A stretch of 64,000 bases of DNA from positions 1-64,000 of the forward strand of contig JBEKAA010000004.1 in NCBI GenBank assembly GCA_050018455.1, in the 5' to 3' direction. Position 1 is the first letter of the stretch. The number at the start of each line of letters is the position of its first letter. Below the pieces are notes generated by a model. The model was not told the DNA's origin. It did no database searches and saw only the letters and a program-made list of their open reading frames with translations. A program made the translations under genes and the position numbers. Below are positions 11,556 to 20,019 of this stretch, in pieces. This DNA comes from RBG-13-68-16 sp050018455. GTDB lineage: Bacteria; Acidobacteriota; Thermoanaerobaculia; Thermoanaerobaculales; Thermoanaerobaculaceae.

Positions 11556-12304
11556 CCTTCGGGAACCTCGCCCGTGCGGTCGAGCCGTATCAGCTCGGCC
11601 ACGATCGAGACTGCGATCTCTTCGGGAGTGACGGCTCCGAGGTCGAGTCCGACCGGGCAGCGCAATGTGCGAATACGGTCGGGATGAACACCCGCCCCGG
11701 CGGCGGCGTGACGGATGGCGGCCGCCTTGTTCTTGGAGCCGACCACCCCTACGCCCGCGAACGGCCGGGCGAGCGCCGCCACCGCCCACGCCGTGTCGGC
11801 GTCCGCATCACCGGTCGCGACGACGACCTGGGTGCGCTCGGCGTTCTCCCAGTGGTCAAGCACCTCGGGGTCGCCGGCGGCGACGCTCTCGAACTCCTCG
11901 ACGTCCTGGGCGTGTTCGGAGCCTCCCGGCGATGCGATCGTGACGCGGTACCCCGCGCGCGATCCGGCCGATGCCACGACCCGGCCAACGTGCCCGGCGC
12001 CGACGACCAGGAGACGGCGCCGGGGCGCGAACTTCTCGAGCATCACGGTCACCACCCCTCCGCAGTTCGTAGCGATCTCGAGGAGACGTCCGCGGTCCGG
12101 GCCCGCCAACATCTCCGACGCAGCGGCGCGAGCAGCCGCCTCAACTTCGCCGCCGCCGACGGTACCGCATGTGAGGCCGCGGGCGGAGACCAGCATGCGG
12201 GCGGCGTCCTTGCGGGGTGCCGAGCCCTGCACCCCTGCGACGGTCGCGAGGACGCAGGTGTCGCCCGCGTCAACGGCCTGCAGCAACTTCCTCAGTACGT
12301 CCAC
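11531..12304 (-). CDS. xdhC: XdhC-family molybdenum cofactor insertion protein
   Basis: XdhC proteins bind molybdopterin cofactor, promote its sulfuration and deliver it to xanthine dehydrogenase-type enzymes. The 257-residue product shows the XdhC N-domain (VATVAGVQGSAPRKDAARML, CGTVGGGEVEAAA) and a C-terminal Rossmann domain (RRLLVVGAGHVGRVVASAG at about 118-136; later VGVVGSKNKAAAI and LRCPVGLDLGAVTPEEIAVSI). The GTG at 12304 is preferred because GAGGAG lies 7 nt upstream; it sits inside the last codons of the Mo-subunit gene (35-bp overlap). Position between the Mo subunit and the MobA-like gene fits a dedicated maturation module. Confidence 0.9.
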   Translation of the reverse strand: MDVLRKLLQAVDAGDTCVLATVAGVQGSAPRKDAARMLVSARGLTCGTVGGGEVEAAARAAASEMLAGPDRGRLLEIATNCGGVVTVMLEKFAPRRRLLVVGAGHVGRVVASAGSRAGYRVTIASPGGSEHAQDVEEFESVAAGDPEVLDHWENAERTQVVVATGDADADTAWAVAALARPFAGVGVVGSKNKAAAIRHAAAGAGVHPDRIRTLRCPVGLDLGAVTPEEIAVSIVAELIRLDRTGEVPEGWRRASRA

Positions 12305-14648
12305 GCAGTTTCTCCTCTTCGACCACCCAGGCGAACGGGTGCTTGTCGCCGAGCGCTGCGACAACGGTCGGCGGTGTGAGCGGCAACCGGTCGATCTCGA
12401 CCCCCAGCGCCTCCACGACCGCGTTGCGAACTGCCGCCGCGGTCGGGATCAGCGACGGCTCGCCGATCCCCTTGGCGCCGAAGGGACCACCGAGCCCCTC
12501 GCTCTCGACAATCGCGATGCGGATCGTGGGGACATCGGCGGCGGTCGGGATGATGTAGTCGGTGAACGAGGGGTTGACGAGACGTCCGCGGTCGAGCCTG
12601 AGCTCCTCGCTGGTGCCCCAGCCGATCCCCTGGACGACGCCCCCCTGGACCTGGCCCTCGAGCGCGTCGCGGTGGATGACGCGCCCGACGTCGTGCGCCG
12701 CCGAAACCTCAGCCACGCGAACCAGACCGAGGTCCGCGTCGACGGTGACGCGCGCGACGTGGCATGCGACGGCGTAGAACTCGTACGGATCGCCGACGCC
12801 GGTGGCGGCGTCGAAACGTCGCGGCCGGCTCCTGTACCACCCAGTGCTGATCCCCTCGATCCGCCTGGAAGCCATCTCACTGGCGAGGCGCGCGATCGGC
12901 ACGCATCGGCCGGGCTCGCCTCGGACGCTGGCGAAGCCGCCGGCCAGCTCGACGTCGCGCTCGTTGCAGCCGAGCAGCTCGGCTGCAAGCGGGTCGAGCT
13001 TCTTCCGGAGCCGGCCGACCGCGTTCAGGATCGCCATGCCGGAGGCGTGCGCGCCCCGCGAGGCCACCGTCGGACCGGAGTCGCCGACGGTGGTCGTGTC
13101 GGGCTGCCACACCTGCACCTGCGCGGGGTCAACGCCGAGCGACTGGGCTGCGATGGTCTGGCAAGCGGCGAGGTTTCCCTGACCCATCTCGGTGAGGCCC
13201 ACCCGAACGACGACGGACCCGTCGGGCTGCAGGATCACCACGGCCGAAGACCGATCCAGGTGTTGGCCTCCGTGGTGCAGGTTGCAGCCGTACAGCGCGA
13301 GGCCGATTCCCATGCCCTCCCGCTTCGGGCCGTCTTGGCGGCGAGGCCCGGCATGGAACTCATCCCATCCTGCGAGTGCGGCGGCGCGGTCGAGGCACTC
13401 CCGCACCAGCACGGGACGCCGAAGCGACTGACCGGTGCAGATTCTCCGCCGCCGGTCGTCCAGCAGGTTTCGGCGCCGGAATTCGAGGGGGTCGAGGGCG
13501 CACGCACGCGCCAAGCGATCCATCGTGGCCTCGGCCGCCCACGTCACCTGCGGCGCGCCGAACCCGCGAAACGCCCCGCCGAAGAGGTTGTTGGTGTATG
13601 CCACCCGCGTCGTGACGCGCACCGCGGGCACGTGGTACGGACCAATCGAGGAGACGTTGGCCCGCTCCGCGACCACGGTCGAGATGCCGATGTACGCCCC
13701 GGCGTCGAGGACGGTTTTCACCTCGGCGAAGCGCAGGCGTCCGTTGCGGTCCGCGCCCCACCGGTGGCGGATGACCATGGCGTGGCGCTTCGACGAGACC
13801 TGCATGTCGAGTTCGCGGGGGAGCACGAACCGCACCGCCCGGCCGGTGGCGAAGGCGAGCACGGCCGCGCACGCCGCGGGCTCGGAGGGATAGTCCTCCT
13901 TGCCGCCGAAGCCGCCGCCGGTGGGCGCCTGCTCCACTCTGACCGCGGCGAGCGGCAGACCCAGCACCGTGGCCACCGCCTGCTGAACGTAGAACGGGCA
14001 CTGACACGAGGCGACGATCGTGATGCGCTGCCGTCCCTCCGGGATCGCCAGACAGCCCTGGGGCTCGAGGTACGCGTGCTCCTGGCCGCCGACGCGGTAC
14101 TCGGCTTCGACCACCACGCCGGCTCGCGTGCGGGCGGTGTCCCCTCGCACGACGCGGAACGTGCGGATGAGGTTGCCCGCGTCGTGGACGTGCGGGGCGT
14201 CGGGTGCGAGGGCCTGGACGGGGTCGTGCACGGCCGGAAGGGGCTCGAGTTCGGCACGGACGAGGTGCGCGGCGGCCCACGCCGCCTCCGGAGTGCGCGC
14301 GGCGACCAGCGCGAGCCGCTCGCCGACCATGCGAACCCTCTCTCCGGCGAGCAACGGCTGGTCTTCGAAGATCACACCGACCAAGTTCTTGCCGGGGATG
14401 TCGGCCGCCGTGATCACGGCCTCGACGCCTTCTACGGCGCGCGCGGCGGCGAGGTCCAGGCCCGCGACACGAGCCGACGCGACGGGCGCCACGGCCACGG
14501 CCGCGTGCAACATCCCGGGTACCGTGAGATCGGCCACGTATCGCGTGCTGCCGGAGACCTTGGCTCTGGCGTCGGGTCTCTCGTGGTGACCGCCCAACGG
14601 GCCGCTGCCGATGGCCTCCTCGAGGTGAGCTCGCTCACGGCGAGGCAT
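12270..14648 (-). CDS. Xanthine dehydrogenase family, molybdopterin-binding subunit
   Basis: This 792-residue large subunit carries the Mo-molybdopterin active site. Recognisable parts are the N-terminal domain (VSGSTRYVADLTVPGMLHAAV), the cofactor motif GGGFGGKEDYPSE, the active-site segment NNLFGGAFRGFGAPQ, GLTEMGQGNLAACQTIAAQ and the C-terminal GPFGAKGIGEPSLIPTAAAV containing the catalytic glutamate. It lacks the AYxCSFR loop of CO dehydrogenase form I, so it is a general aldehyde/purine-type hydroxylase rather than a CO dehydrogenase. GGAGG stands 6 nt before the ATG, which overlaps the 2Fe-2S subunit gene by 14 bp. It works with the two upstream subunits; substrate unknown. Confidence 0.92.
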   Translation of the reverse strand: MPRRERAHLEEAIGSGPLGGHHERPDARAKVSGSTRYVADLTVPGMLHAAVAVAPVASARVAGLDLAAARAVEGVEAVITAADIPGKNLVGVIFEDQPLLAGERVRMVGERLALVAARTPEAAWAAAHLVRAELEPLPAVHDPVQALAPDAPHVHDAGNLIRTFRVVRGDTARTRAGVVVEAEYRVGGQEHAYLEPQGCLAIPEGRQRITIVASCQCPFYVQQAVATVLGLPLAAVRVEQAPTGGGFGGKEDYPSEPAACAAVLAFATGRAVRFVLPRELDMQVSSKRHAMVIRHRWGADRNGRLRFAEVKTVLDAGAYIGISTVVAERANVSSIGPYHVPAVRVTTRVAYTNNLFGGAFRGFGAPQVTWAAEATMDRLARACALDPLEFRRRNLLDDRRRRICTGQSLRRPVLVRECLDRAAALAGWDEFHAGPRRQDGPKREGMGIGLALYGCNLHHGGQHLDRSSAVVILQPDGSVVVRVGLTEMGQGNLAACQTIAAQSLGVDPAQVQVWQPDTTTVGDSGPTVASRGAHASGMAILNAVGRLRKKLDPLAAELLGCNERDVELAGGFASVRGEPGRCVPIARLASEMASRRIEGISTGWYRSRPRRFDAATGVGDPYEFYAVACHVARVTVDADLGLVRVAEVSAAHDVGRVIHRDALEGQVQGGVVQGIGWGTSEELRLDRGRLVNPSFTDYIIPTAADVPTIRIAIVESEGLGGPFGAKGIGEPSLIPTAAAVRNAVVEALGVEIDRLPLTPPTVVAALGDKHPFAWVVEEEKLRGRTEEVAAGR

Positions 14649-15120
14649 GGTCCGCCTCCTCGCTCGGCGTGCGTTCGAGGGCTTCGAGCACCTTCAGGTA
14701 CCCGGTGCAGCGGCAGAGGTTGCCGGCGAGGAGGCGCGCCCGCTCGTCGGCATCGCTGGGGCCGCGGGCGAGCGCGGCCGCACCGGTCACCGCCAGACCC
14801 GGCGTGCAGAACCCGCACTGCACGCCACCGTGCGCCACTAGCGCCTCCTGGAACGGGTGCAGCGAGCTCGATCGCTGCAGTCCTTCGACGGTCACGACCT
14901 CGTGGCCGTCCGCGGACGCCGCGAGGACGAGGCACGAGGTGACGGGTGCGCCGTCGAGCAGCACGACGCACGCGCCGCACTCGCCGGCGCCGCAGCCTTC
15001 CTTGGTGCCGGTGAGGCCGGCGTCCTCGCGGAGGAGGTCGAGGAGCCGTCGCCCGGGCGCGACCTCGAAGGTCCGGTTCGCGCCGTTGAGCGTCAGGTCC
15101 ACAGTCACACGTTCAGGCAC
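14635..15120 (-). CDS. Xanthine dehydrogenase family, 2Fe-2S subunit (CoxS-like)
   Basis: This 161-residue protein is the electron-transfer small subunit. Cluster II ligands are C43, C48, C51 and C63 (EGCGAGECGAC) and cluster I ligands C102, C105, C136 and C138 (QCGFCTPG, LCRCTG). The GTG at 15120 is chosen because it gives the standard N-terminus VTVDLTLNG and has GAGG 6 nt upstream; it overlaps the end of the FAD-subunit gene by 8 bp. Electrons would pass from the Mo site through these clusters to the FAD subunit. Confidence 0.93.
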   Translation of the reverse strand: MPERVTVDLTLNGANRTFEVAPGRRLLDLLREDAGLTGTKEGCGAGECGACVVLLDGAPVTSCLVLAASADGHEVVTVEGLQRSSSLHPFQEALVAHGGVQCGFCTPGLAVTGAAALARGPSDADERARLLAGNLCRCTGYLKVLEALERTPSEEADHASP

Positions 15121-15982
15121 GGGAGGCCTCTTGAAGGAAACGGTCGAGCAGCACGGCGGCTGCGATGCGCCGATAGCTCGCCGTCGCCCGCACATCGTCG
15201 ATCGGGGCGATGTCGTGCCCGAGTGCCTGCACAGCTTCCCGCCGCGCAACCGCGTCCGGCCGCCGTCCGGTCACCACGGCCTCCACGCGGCGCGCCCGCA
15301 CCGGCGTAGGCGCAACCGACCCGAGCGCCAACCTCACCGCCTCGAGCCCGCCGTCGGCCCGGACGACCGCCCGCCCCGCGAGGCTCACGACCGAGATGGC
15401 CTGTTCCCGCCGTGGCCCCGTTTTGACGAACCGCTCCACCAGTCGGCACCCCAGGGGGATCCGGGTGAGCGGCAAGAACACCGACACGAGCAGTTCGCCG
15501 GGCATGAGTGCGCTCCGCGCCGGCCCGACGAAGAACTCCTCGACCCCAAGCCGTCTAGTCCCGGCGGTCGAGACAACAGTCAACCAGGCGCCCGCGACCA
15601 GGAGCGCGGGCGCGGTGTCGGCCGCTGGCGAGGCGTTGACGAGGTTGCCGCCGAGGGTCGCACGGCACTGGATCGGCCACGCGCCGACCGTCCCTGCGGC
15701 GGCCGCCAGTGCGGGGAAGTGGCGCCGAACGCCACCGTCCGCCGCGATCGAATCCATTTTCGTCGCGGCGCCGATCTCGACTCCGTCGTCGAGTTGCCGG
15801 ATGCCGGCCAGACCGAGGTTGCCGAGGTCTACAAGGCACGACACGCGCCTGCGCCCATCCCGCAGCTGCACCATCAGGTCGGTGCCTCCGGCGATCGGCC
15901 GTGCGTCGGGCTGCGCCGCGAGCACCGCGAGCGCCTCGGCGACGGTGGTGGGCCGGATGACCTGCTGAACGGGAACGTCCAT
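15113..15982 (-). CDS. Xanthine dehydrogenase family, FAD-binding subunit (CoxM-like)
   Basis: This 289-residue protein has the FAD-binding PCMH-type domain of CoxM/XdhB: RPTTVAEALAVLAAQPDARPIAGGTDLMVQL at the N-terminus, then the second flavin motif ATLGGNLVNASPAADTAPALLVAGA. The C-terminal CO dehydrogenase flavoprotein domain follows, from about residue 170. The ATG at 15982 has GGAGG 10 nt upstream; a longer in-frame extension lacks support. It is the first gene of the five-gene operon and starts about 210 bp from the divergent protease gene. Confidence 0.92.
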   Translation of the reverse strand: MDVPVQQVIRPTTVAEALAVLAAQPDARPIAGGTDLMVQLRDGRRRVSCLVDLGNLGLAGIRQLDDGVEIGAATKMDSIAADGGVRRHFPALAAAAGTVGAWPIQCRATLGGNLVNASPAADTAPALLVAGAWLTVVSTAGTRRLGVEEFFVGPARSALMPGELLVSVFLPLTRIPLGCRLVERFVKTGPRREQAISVVSLAGRAVVRADGGLEAVRLALGSVAPTPVRARRVEAVVTGRRPDAVARREAVQALGHDIAPIDDVRATASYRRIAAAVLLDRFLQEASRA

Positions 15983-16070
15983 GTTTGCCGGTCCTCCTCG
16001 GCCAAGTTGATCCTGCCCCCGGAACGGGGCCGACCGCGATGGCCCCGAGGCAGGCGACACCTCGATCTCA

Positions 16071-16099
16071 ATAGTAGGCTCGCTGCGCCGAGTTTCCAA
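16071..16099 (-). promoter_or_regulatory. Promoter of the molybdenum hydroxylase operon
   Basis: TTGGAA (16099-16094) and TACTAT (16076-16071) are separated by 17 bp on the minus strand. The start site near 16064 would give a leader of about 80 nt before the FAD-subunit ATG. Confidence 0.5.
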
Positions 16100-16151
16100 G
16101 GCGGATCGGACCGGCGGTCGGGTGAGCAAGACGCACAGTGGACCGACGTTG

Positions 16152-16188
16152 TACGCTAATCAAAGCCCTCCGCGGAGGGTTAGGAGGG
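16152..16188 (+). promoter_or_regulatory. -10 box and palindromic leader of the HtrA gene
   Basis: A TACGCT -10 box (16152-16157) predicts a start near 16164. Directly after it stands the perfect palindrome CCCTCCGCGGAGGG (16166-16179), followed by the ribosome binding site GGAGGG (16183-16188). The 5' CCCTCC can pair either with the palindrome's own right half or with the ribosome binding site, so two exclusive structures are possible. Confidence 0.4.
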
Positions 16189-16192
16189 ACAG

Positions 16193-17494
<1,302 letters not shown>

Positions 17495-17509
17495 GCTATA
17501 CTCTGTCCC

Positions 17510-18424
17510 GTGGCGGAGCGCGCCGTTGGCGTGGTGACAGCGGTTTTCGGGCCCCTCGTTCGGGTGCAGGTGGGCGACGAGCCTCTGGTCGTTCCGTTTC
17601 GCCGCGCACTGCGCTGGCTGGAGGGCGTTGAAGACCGGCGTCTGGTGGTTGGCGATCGCGTTCTCCTCGACGGCAAGTTTCCGGACCTCGTGGTTGCCGA
17701 GGTCGGCCCGCGACGGACCACGCTGACGCGCCGGTCGCCCGGGGAACGGCGTGCGCGGGTGATCGCGGCGAACGTCGACATGGCTGTCGTGGTAATGGCA
17801 ACAGTCTCGCCGGACCCCAACCCCAGGCTGCTCGATCGCCTCCTTGTGGCGTGTCATCACGCCGGCATCGAGCCGCTCATCTGTTTCAACAAGGTCGATC
17901 AGGGTACGGCCGGGATCGACGCGTGGATCGGCGACTATCAGGACGCCGGCTACGAGATCCTGCTCGCGTCGGCGCGCACAGCGCGGGGAGTGGGCGTGCT
18001 GACCCGGAAGATCGCCGGCAGGACAACGCTGTTCTGCGGCCCGTCTGGCGCGGGCAAGTCCGCGCTCCTCAACGCCATTCACCCGGGCTACCGGCTTCGG
18101 GAGGGCTCGATCTCGGAGGCGACGGGCAAGGGGCGGCACACGACCACGACGGCACAACTCCTGCCGTTGCCGGGCTCCGGCTTCGTCGTCGATACCCCAG
18201 GAGTCCGAGAGTTCGGTTTCTGGGACCTCACGCCGTCCCGACTGCAGGAGTGCTTTCCCGAGGTCGCCAGCGCCGGGAGCGAGTGCCAGTTCGCCGATTG
18301 CAGCCACACGAGCGAAGCGGGCTGCGCCGTGCAGGCATCGGTTCAAGCCGGCAGGCTCTCCTCGCGGCGATACTCGTCGTTCGTCAAGCTCCGCCAGGAG
18401 GTCGCCGAGGGCAAGGAGCGCTAG
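17510..18424 (+). CDS. rsgA: Small ribosomal subunit biogenesis GTPase RsgA
   Basis: RsgA is a circularly permuted GTPase that assists late 30S maturation. The 304-residue product has an N-terminal OB fold and the permuted motif order: G4 NKVD (127-130), then G1 GPSGAGKS (177-184), then G3 DTPG (228-231). A zinc-binding C-terminal domain follows, with C259, C264, H266 and C272. The GTG has no ribosome binding site. A TATACT box preceded by GGC ends 7 nt before it, which suggests a leaderless transcript in addition to read-through from the protease gene. Confidence 0.93.
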   Translation: MAERAVGVVTAVFGPLVRVQVGDEPLVVPFRRALRWLEGVEDRRLVVGDRVLLDGKFPDLVVAEVGPRRTTLTRRSPGERRARVIAANVDMAVVVMATVSPDPNPRLLDRLLVACHHAGIEPLICFNKVDQGTAGIDAWIGDYQDAGYEILLASARTARGVGVLTRKIAGRTTLFCGPSGAGKSALLNAIHPGYRLREGSISEATGKGRHTTTTAQLLPLPGSGFVVDTPGVREFGFWDLTPSRLQECFPEVASAGSECQFADCSHTSEAGCAVQASVQAGRLSSRRYSSFVKLRQEVAEGKER

Positions 18425-18426
18425 CC

Positions 18427-18450
18427 GGGCCCCGGCGTCAGCCGGGACCC
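18427..18450 (+). terminator. Hairpin directly after rsgA
   Basis: CCCGGC (18431-18436), loop GTCA and GCCGGG (18441-18446) form a stem that extends by three more pairs beyond one C-A mismatch. It starts 3 nt after the rsgA stop. No T-tract follows, so termination strength is uncertain. Confidence 0.4.
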
Positions 18451-18665
18451 GATCCGGTCGGCCGTTCCCTCGCCTCGCCACAGCGGCAACCCCTCGGCCA
18501 ACCCGAGCGCGAGGCCTCCCCCGGGGGGCGGGACCATGCCGAGGGGGGCGTCCGGGAGCCTGAGGAGCGGTGTCGCGACGCGCTCGACCACAACCCGGGG
18601 GAGAGCAGGTAGCACGACGCCGGATCCGGGTCCTCGAGGGAGAGCTCCGCGAAAAGCCTGGGTGT

Positions 18666-18845
18666 CTAGCCTGGACTATTCATGAGGGTTCTGCTGCGAA
18701 CGCGGATCTGGCCGGCCTGGCGGGCGTACTCGAGGTTCGGAGCCTGCGACGTATCGCAGAGGATACGACTCGGCTCCTCGCCTCTACCCACCATGCCAGC
18801 CAGCTGCGCGTTCTCGCGACGAACCCCACGAATAATCCAGGCTAG
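18666..18845. mobile_element. 180-bp palindromic, MITE-like repeat
   Basis: The left end reads CTAGCCTGGACTATTC and the reverse complement of the right end reads CTAGCCTGGATTATTC. The similarity continues inward for about 60 bp per arm with small gaps. Nested complementary blocks (GAGG with CCTC, GGAGCC with GGCTCC, CGTATC with GATACG) carry the pairing to the centre near 18755, so the whole element can fold into one long hairpin. CTAG at both edges may be a 4-bp target duplication. It contains no open frame. The ends remind me of IS1380-type termini, but that is from memory and unchecked. A solitary end of the same family lies at 31921-31958. Confidence 0.65.
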
Positions 18846-18961
18846 GAGATGAGGTGCGCGGAAATGCCGGTGGGAGAGGGTCGCGCCGGGGGCTCGCTGC
18901 CAAACACTGCGGTCGGAGCGAGCGAAACGGCGACCAAGAGGGCGAAAAGGCCGCAGGGCTC

Positions 18962-18992
18962 TTGACAAACTCGGGTCATGGTCCGAATAATA
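18962..18992 (+). promoter_or_regulatory. Promoter of the HU genes, with an overlapping opposite -10 box
   Basis: TTGACA (18962-18967) and AATAAT (18986-18991) are separated by 18 bp. The start near 18998 gives a leader of about 28 nt. The same bases read on the minus strand give TATTAT (18992-18987), 7 nt before an ATG, so the site looks bidirectional. Confidence 0.65.
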
Positions 18993-19025
18993 GCGTAGGA
19001 ACCGACCCATAAAGGAGGACGGGGA

Positions 19026-19313
19026 ATGAACAAGTCAGAGATTGCCGTGAAACTGGCGAAGAAGGTTGGCCTGACCCACGCCAAGGCGGCGGACGTCGTG
19101 GACGCGATCTTCAACGCACACAAGGGCATTGTCGCGGTCGAGTTGGTCGGCGGGCGGAAGGTCACGGTCCCCGGCTTCGGCACGTTCGCGACACGGAAGC
19201 GGTCGGCGCGGCAGGGCCGCAACCCGGCCACCGGAAAGACGATCACGATTTCGGCGCGCAAGTACGCCACGTTCAAAGCAGGCAAGACACTCAAGGAAAA
19301 ACTGGCCAAGTAG
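19026..19313 (+). CDS. HU-family nucleoid DNA-binding protein (copy 1)
   Basis: This 95-residue protein is a histone-like HU protein. It has MNKSEIAVKLAKKVGLTHAK at the N-terminus (dimerising helices), VTVPGFGTFATRKRSARQGR leading into the DNA-binding arm, then NPATGKTITISARKYATFKAG. HU bends and compacts DNA as a dimer. AGGAGG stands 7 nt before the ATG. A second HU gene follows after 22 bp, and a strong terminator follows that, so the two form a small operon under one promoter. Confidence 0.97.
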   Translation: MNKSEIAVKLAKKVGLTHAKAADVVDAIFNAHKGIVAVELVGGRKVTVPGFGTFATRKRSARQGRNPATGKTITISARKYATFKAGKTLKEKLAK

Positions 19314-19335
19314 GCCGTTTGAGCAAGGAGGAACG

Positions 19336-19623
19336 ATGAACAAGACTGAGTTGATCACCAAGCTTGCGAGGAAGACGGGTATGACCCAGGCCAAGGCGGC
19401 CGAGGCCGTCGACGCGATCTTCAACGCCAACAAGGGCCTCATCGCAGTGGAGCTGGGCGCCGGCCGCAAGGTCACACTGCCCGGGTTCGGCGGCTTCTCC
19501 GTCCGCAAGCGCTCGGCTCGCTCGGGCCGCAACCCGGCCACGGGCGCGACGATCAGGATCCCATCTCGCTCGTACCCGGCGTTCAAGGTCGGGAAGACCC
19601 TCAAGGAGAAGGTGGCCAAGTAG
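19336..19623 (+). CDS. HU-family nucleoid DNA-binding protein (copy 2)
   Basis: This 95-residue paralogue of the preceding gene begins MNKTELITKLARKTG and contains VTLPGFGGFSVRKRSARSGR and NPATGATIRIPSRSYPAFKVG. AAGGAGG stands directly upstream of the ATG at 19336. The differences from copy 1 (for example GGF for GTF and IRIPSRSYPAF for ITISARKYATF) suggest an old tandem duplication. The pair could form homo- and heterodimers, as HU-alpha/beta do in enterobacteria (inference). Confidence 0.97.
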   Translation: MNKTELITKLARKTGMTQAKAAEAVDAIFNANKGLIAVELGAGRKVTLPGFGGFSVRKRSARSGRNPATGATIRIPSRSYPAFKVGKTLKEKVAK

Positions 19624-19651
19624 GCCTCCTGCTTCAGGCTGGAGTTTCTCT

Positions 19652-19687
19652 CTGGGCGCGGGCGGCCGCGCCCAGATTGCTTTTCTT
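19652..19687 (+). terminator. Intrinsic terminator after the HU genes
   Basis: CTGGGCGCGG (19652-19661), loop GCGG and CCGCGCCCAG (19666-19675) form a perfect 10-bp stem, followed by ATTGCTTTTCTT. Confidence 0.85.
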
Positions 19688-19938
19688 CGGTTGCGGTGCA
19701 GCTGGATTCCACGGCTTTCGAGCGTAAAAGGCAGTACCGAATCGCCCGCCGGCACCATTCCTTGTCGGGGCTTGACTTTTGACGTCGGGGAAGGTACGCG
19801 CATCCGCTCGTTGCCATTTCATCAGATTGAGACTTTATTTCAGATGGGTGCTTGCCCTCTTTTTCGGCCTCGAATCGTGCTAAGCACAAGATCTTGTGGG
19901 GGATCGCCATGAGGGACCCAAGATGTTGCGGTGGCCCC
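19688..19938. other. Intergenic stretch upstream of nrdJ with two palindromes
   Basis: No coding frame is convincing here. The stretch is less GC-rich than its surroundings. It holds two overlapping palindromes, GTGCTAAGCAC (19877-19887) and CACAAGATCTTGTG (19885-19898), about 40 bp upstream of the nrdJ -35 box. They could be regulator-binding sites for nrdJ. No B12 riboswitch consensus was recognised. Confidence 0.4.
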
Positions 19939-19967
19939 TTGACAAGCCCCCGAGGCCGCCTTAGATT
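19939..19967 (+). promoter_or_regulatory. Sigma70-type promoter of nrdJ
   Basis: TTGACA (19939-19944) and TAGATT (19962-19967) are separated by 17 bp. The start site would be near 19974. Confidence 0.65.
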
Positions 19968-19977
19968 CGAACGGCAA

Positions 19978-19998
19978 AGTTCAAGTAGTACTTGAACT
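19978..19998 (+). promoter_or_regulatory. Perfect 10-1-10 inverted repeat at the nrdJ start site
   Basis: AGTTCAAGTA (19978-19987), a central G and TACTTGAACT (19989-19998) are perfectly complementary. The repeat lies at about +5 to +25 of the predicted transcript. That is the position of a repressor operator, or of a 5' hairpin in the mRNA. It does not resemble the NrdR box known to me. Confidence 0.55.
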
Positions 19999-20019
19999 CT
20001 AGGGAAGGGGGGATCTGGG

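Larger units (their letters stand above)
18421..18979 (-). pseudogene. Small secreted-protein gene apparently broken by a palindromic repeat
   Basis: On the minus strand an ATG at 18979 opens a frame that looks like a signal peptide (CGLFALLVAVSLAPTAVFG). It runs to GISAHLIS and then stops at the TAG that forms the edge of the 180-bp repeat (18666-18845). Beyond the repeat the same strand again looks coding: LFAELSLEDPDPASCYLLSPG, then after a frame change VVVERVATPLLRLPDAPLG and a tail that ends at 18421 on the rsgA stop. The ATG has no ribosome binding site but has TATTAT 7 nt upstream, the leaderless pattern seen elsewhere in this window. The simplest reading is a secreted protein of about 130 residues interrupted by the repeat and frameshifted. 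The coding character is judged by eye, and the TAG would lie in frame even without the insertion if CTAG is the target duplication. Confidence 0.35.

Noticed and set aside
12270..14648. Form I carbon monoxide dehydrogenase large subunit
   Set aside because: The diagnostic AYxCSFR loop is absent; the corresponding segment reads GGAFRGFGAPQ, typical of other hydroxylases.
11715..14942. A plus-strand open frame of more than 1000 codons opposite the molybdenum hydroxylase operon
   Set aside because: It lies entirely antisense to four well-recognised genes, has an Arg/Pro/Ala-rich shadow composition and no ribosome binding site or family motif.
19978..19998. LexA box at nrdJ
   Set aside because: The arms (GTTC-N11-GAAC) do not match the spacing of LexA sites known to me, so only an unnamed operator or hairpin is claimed.
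19688..20019. Adenosylcobalamin riboswitch upstream of nrdJ
   Set aside because: No B12-box sequence was recognised and the predicted leader is only about 46 nt.
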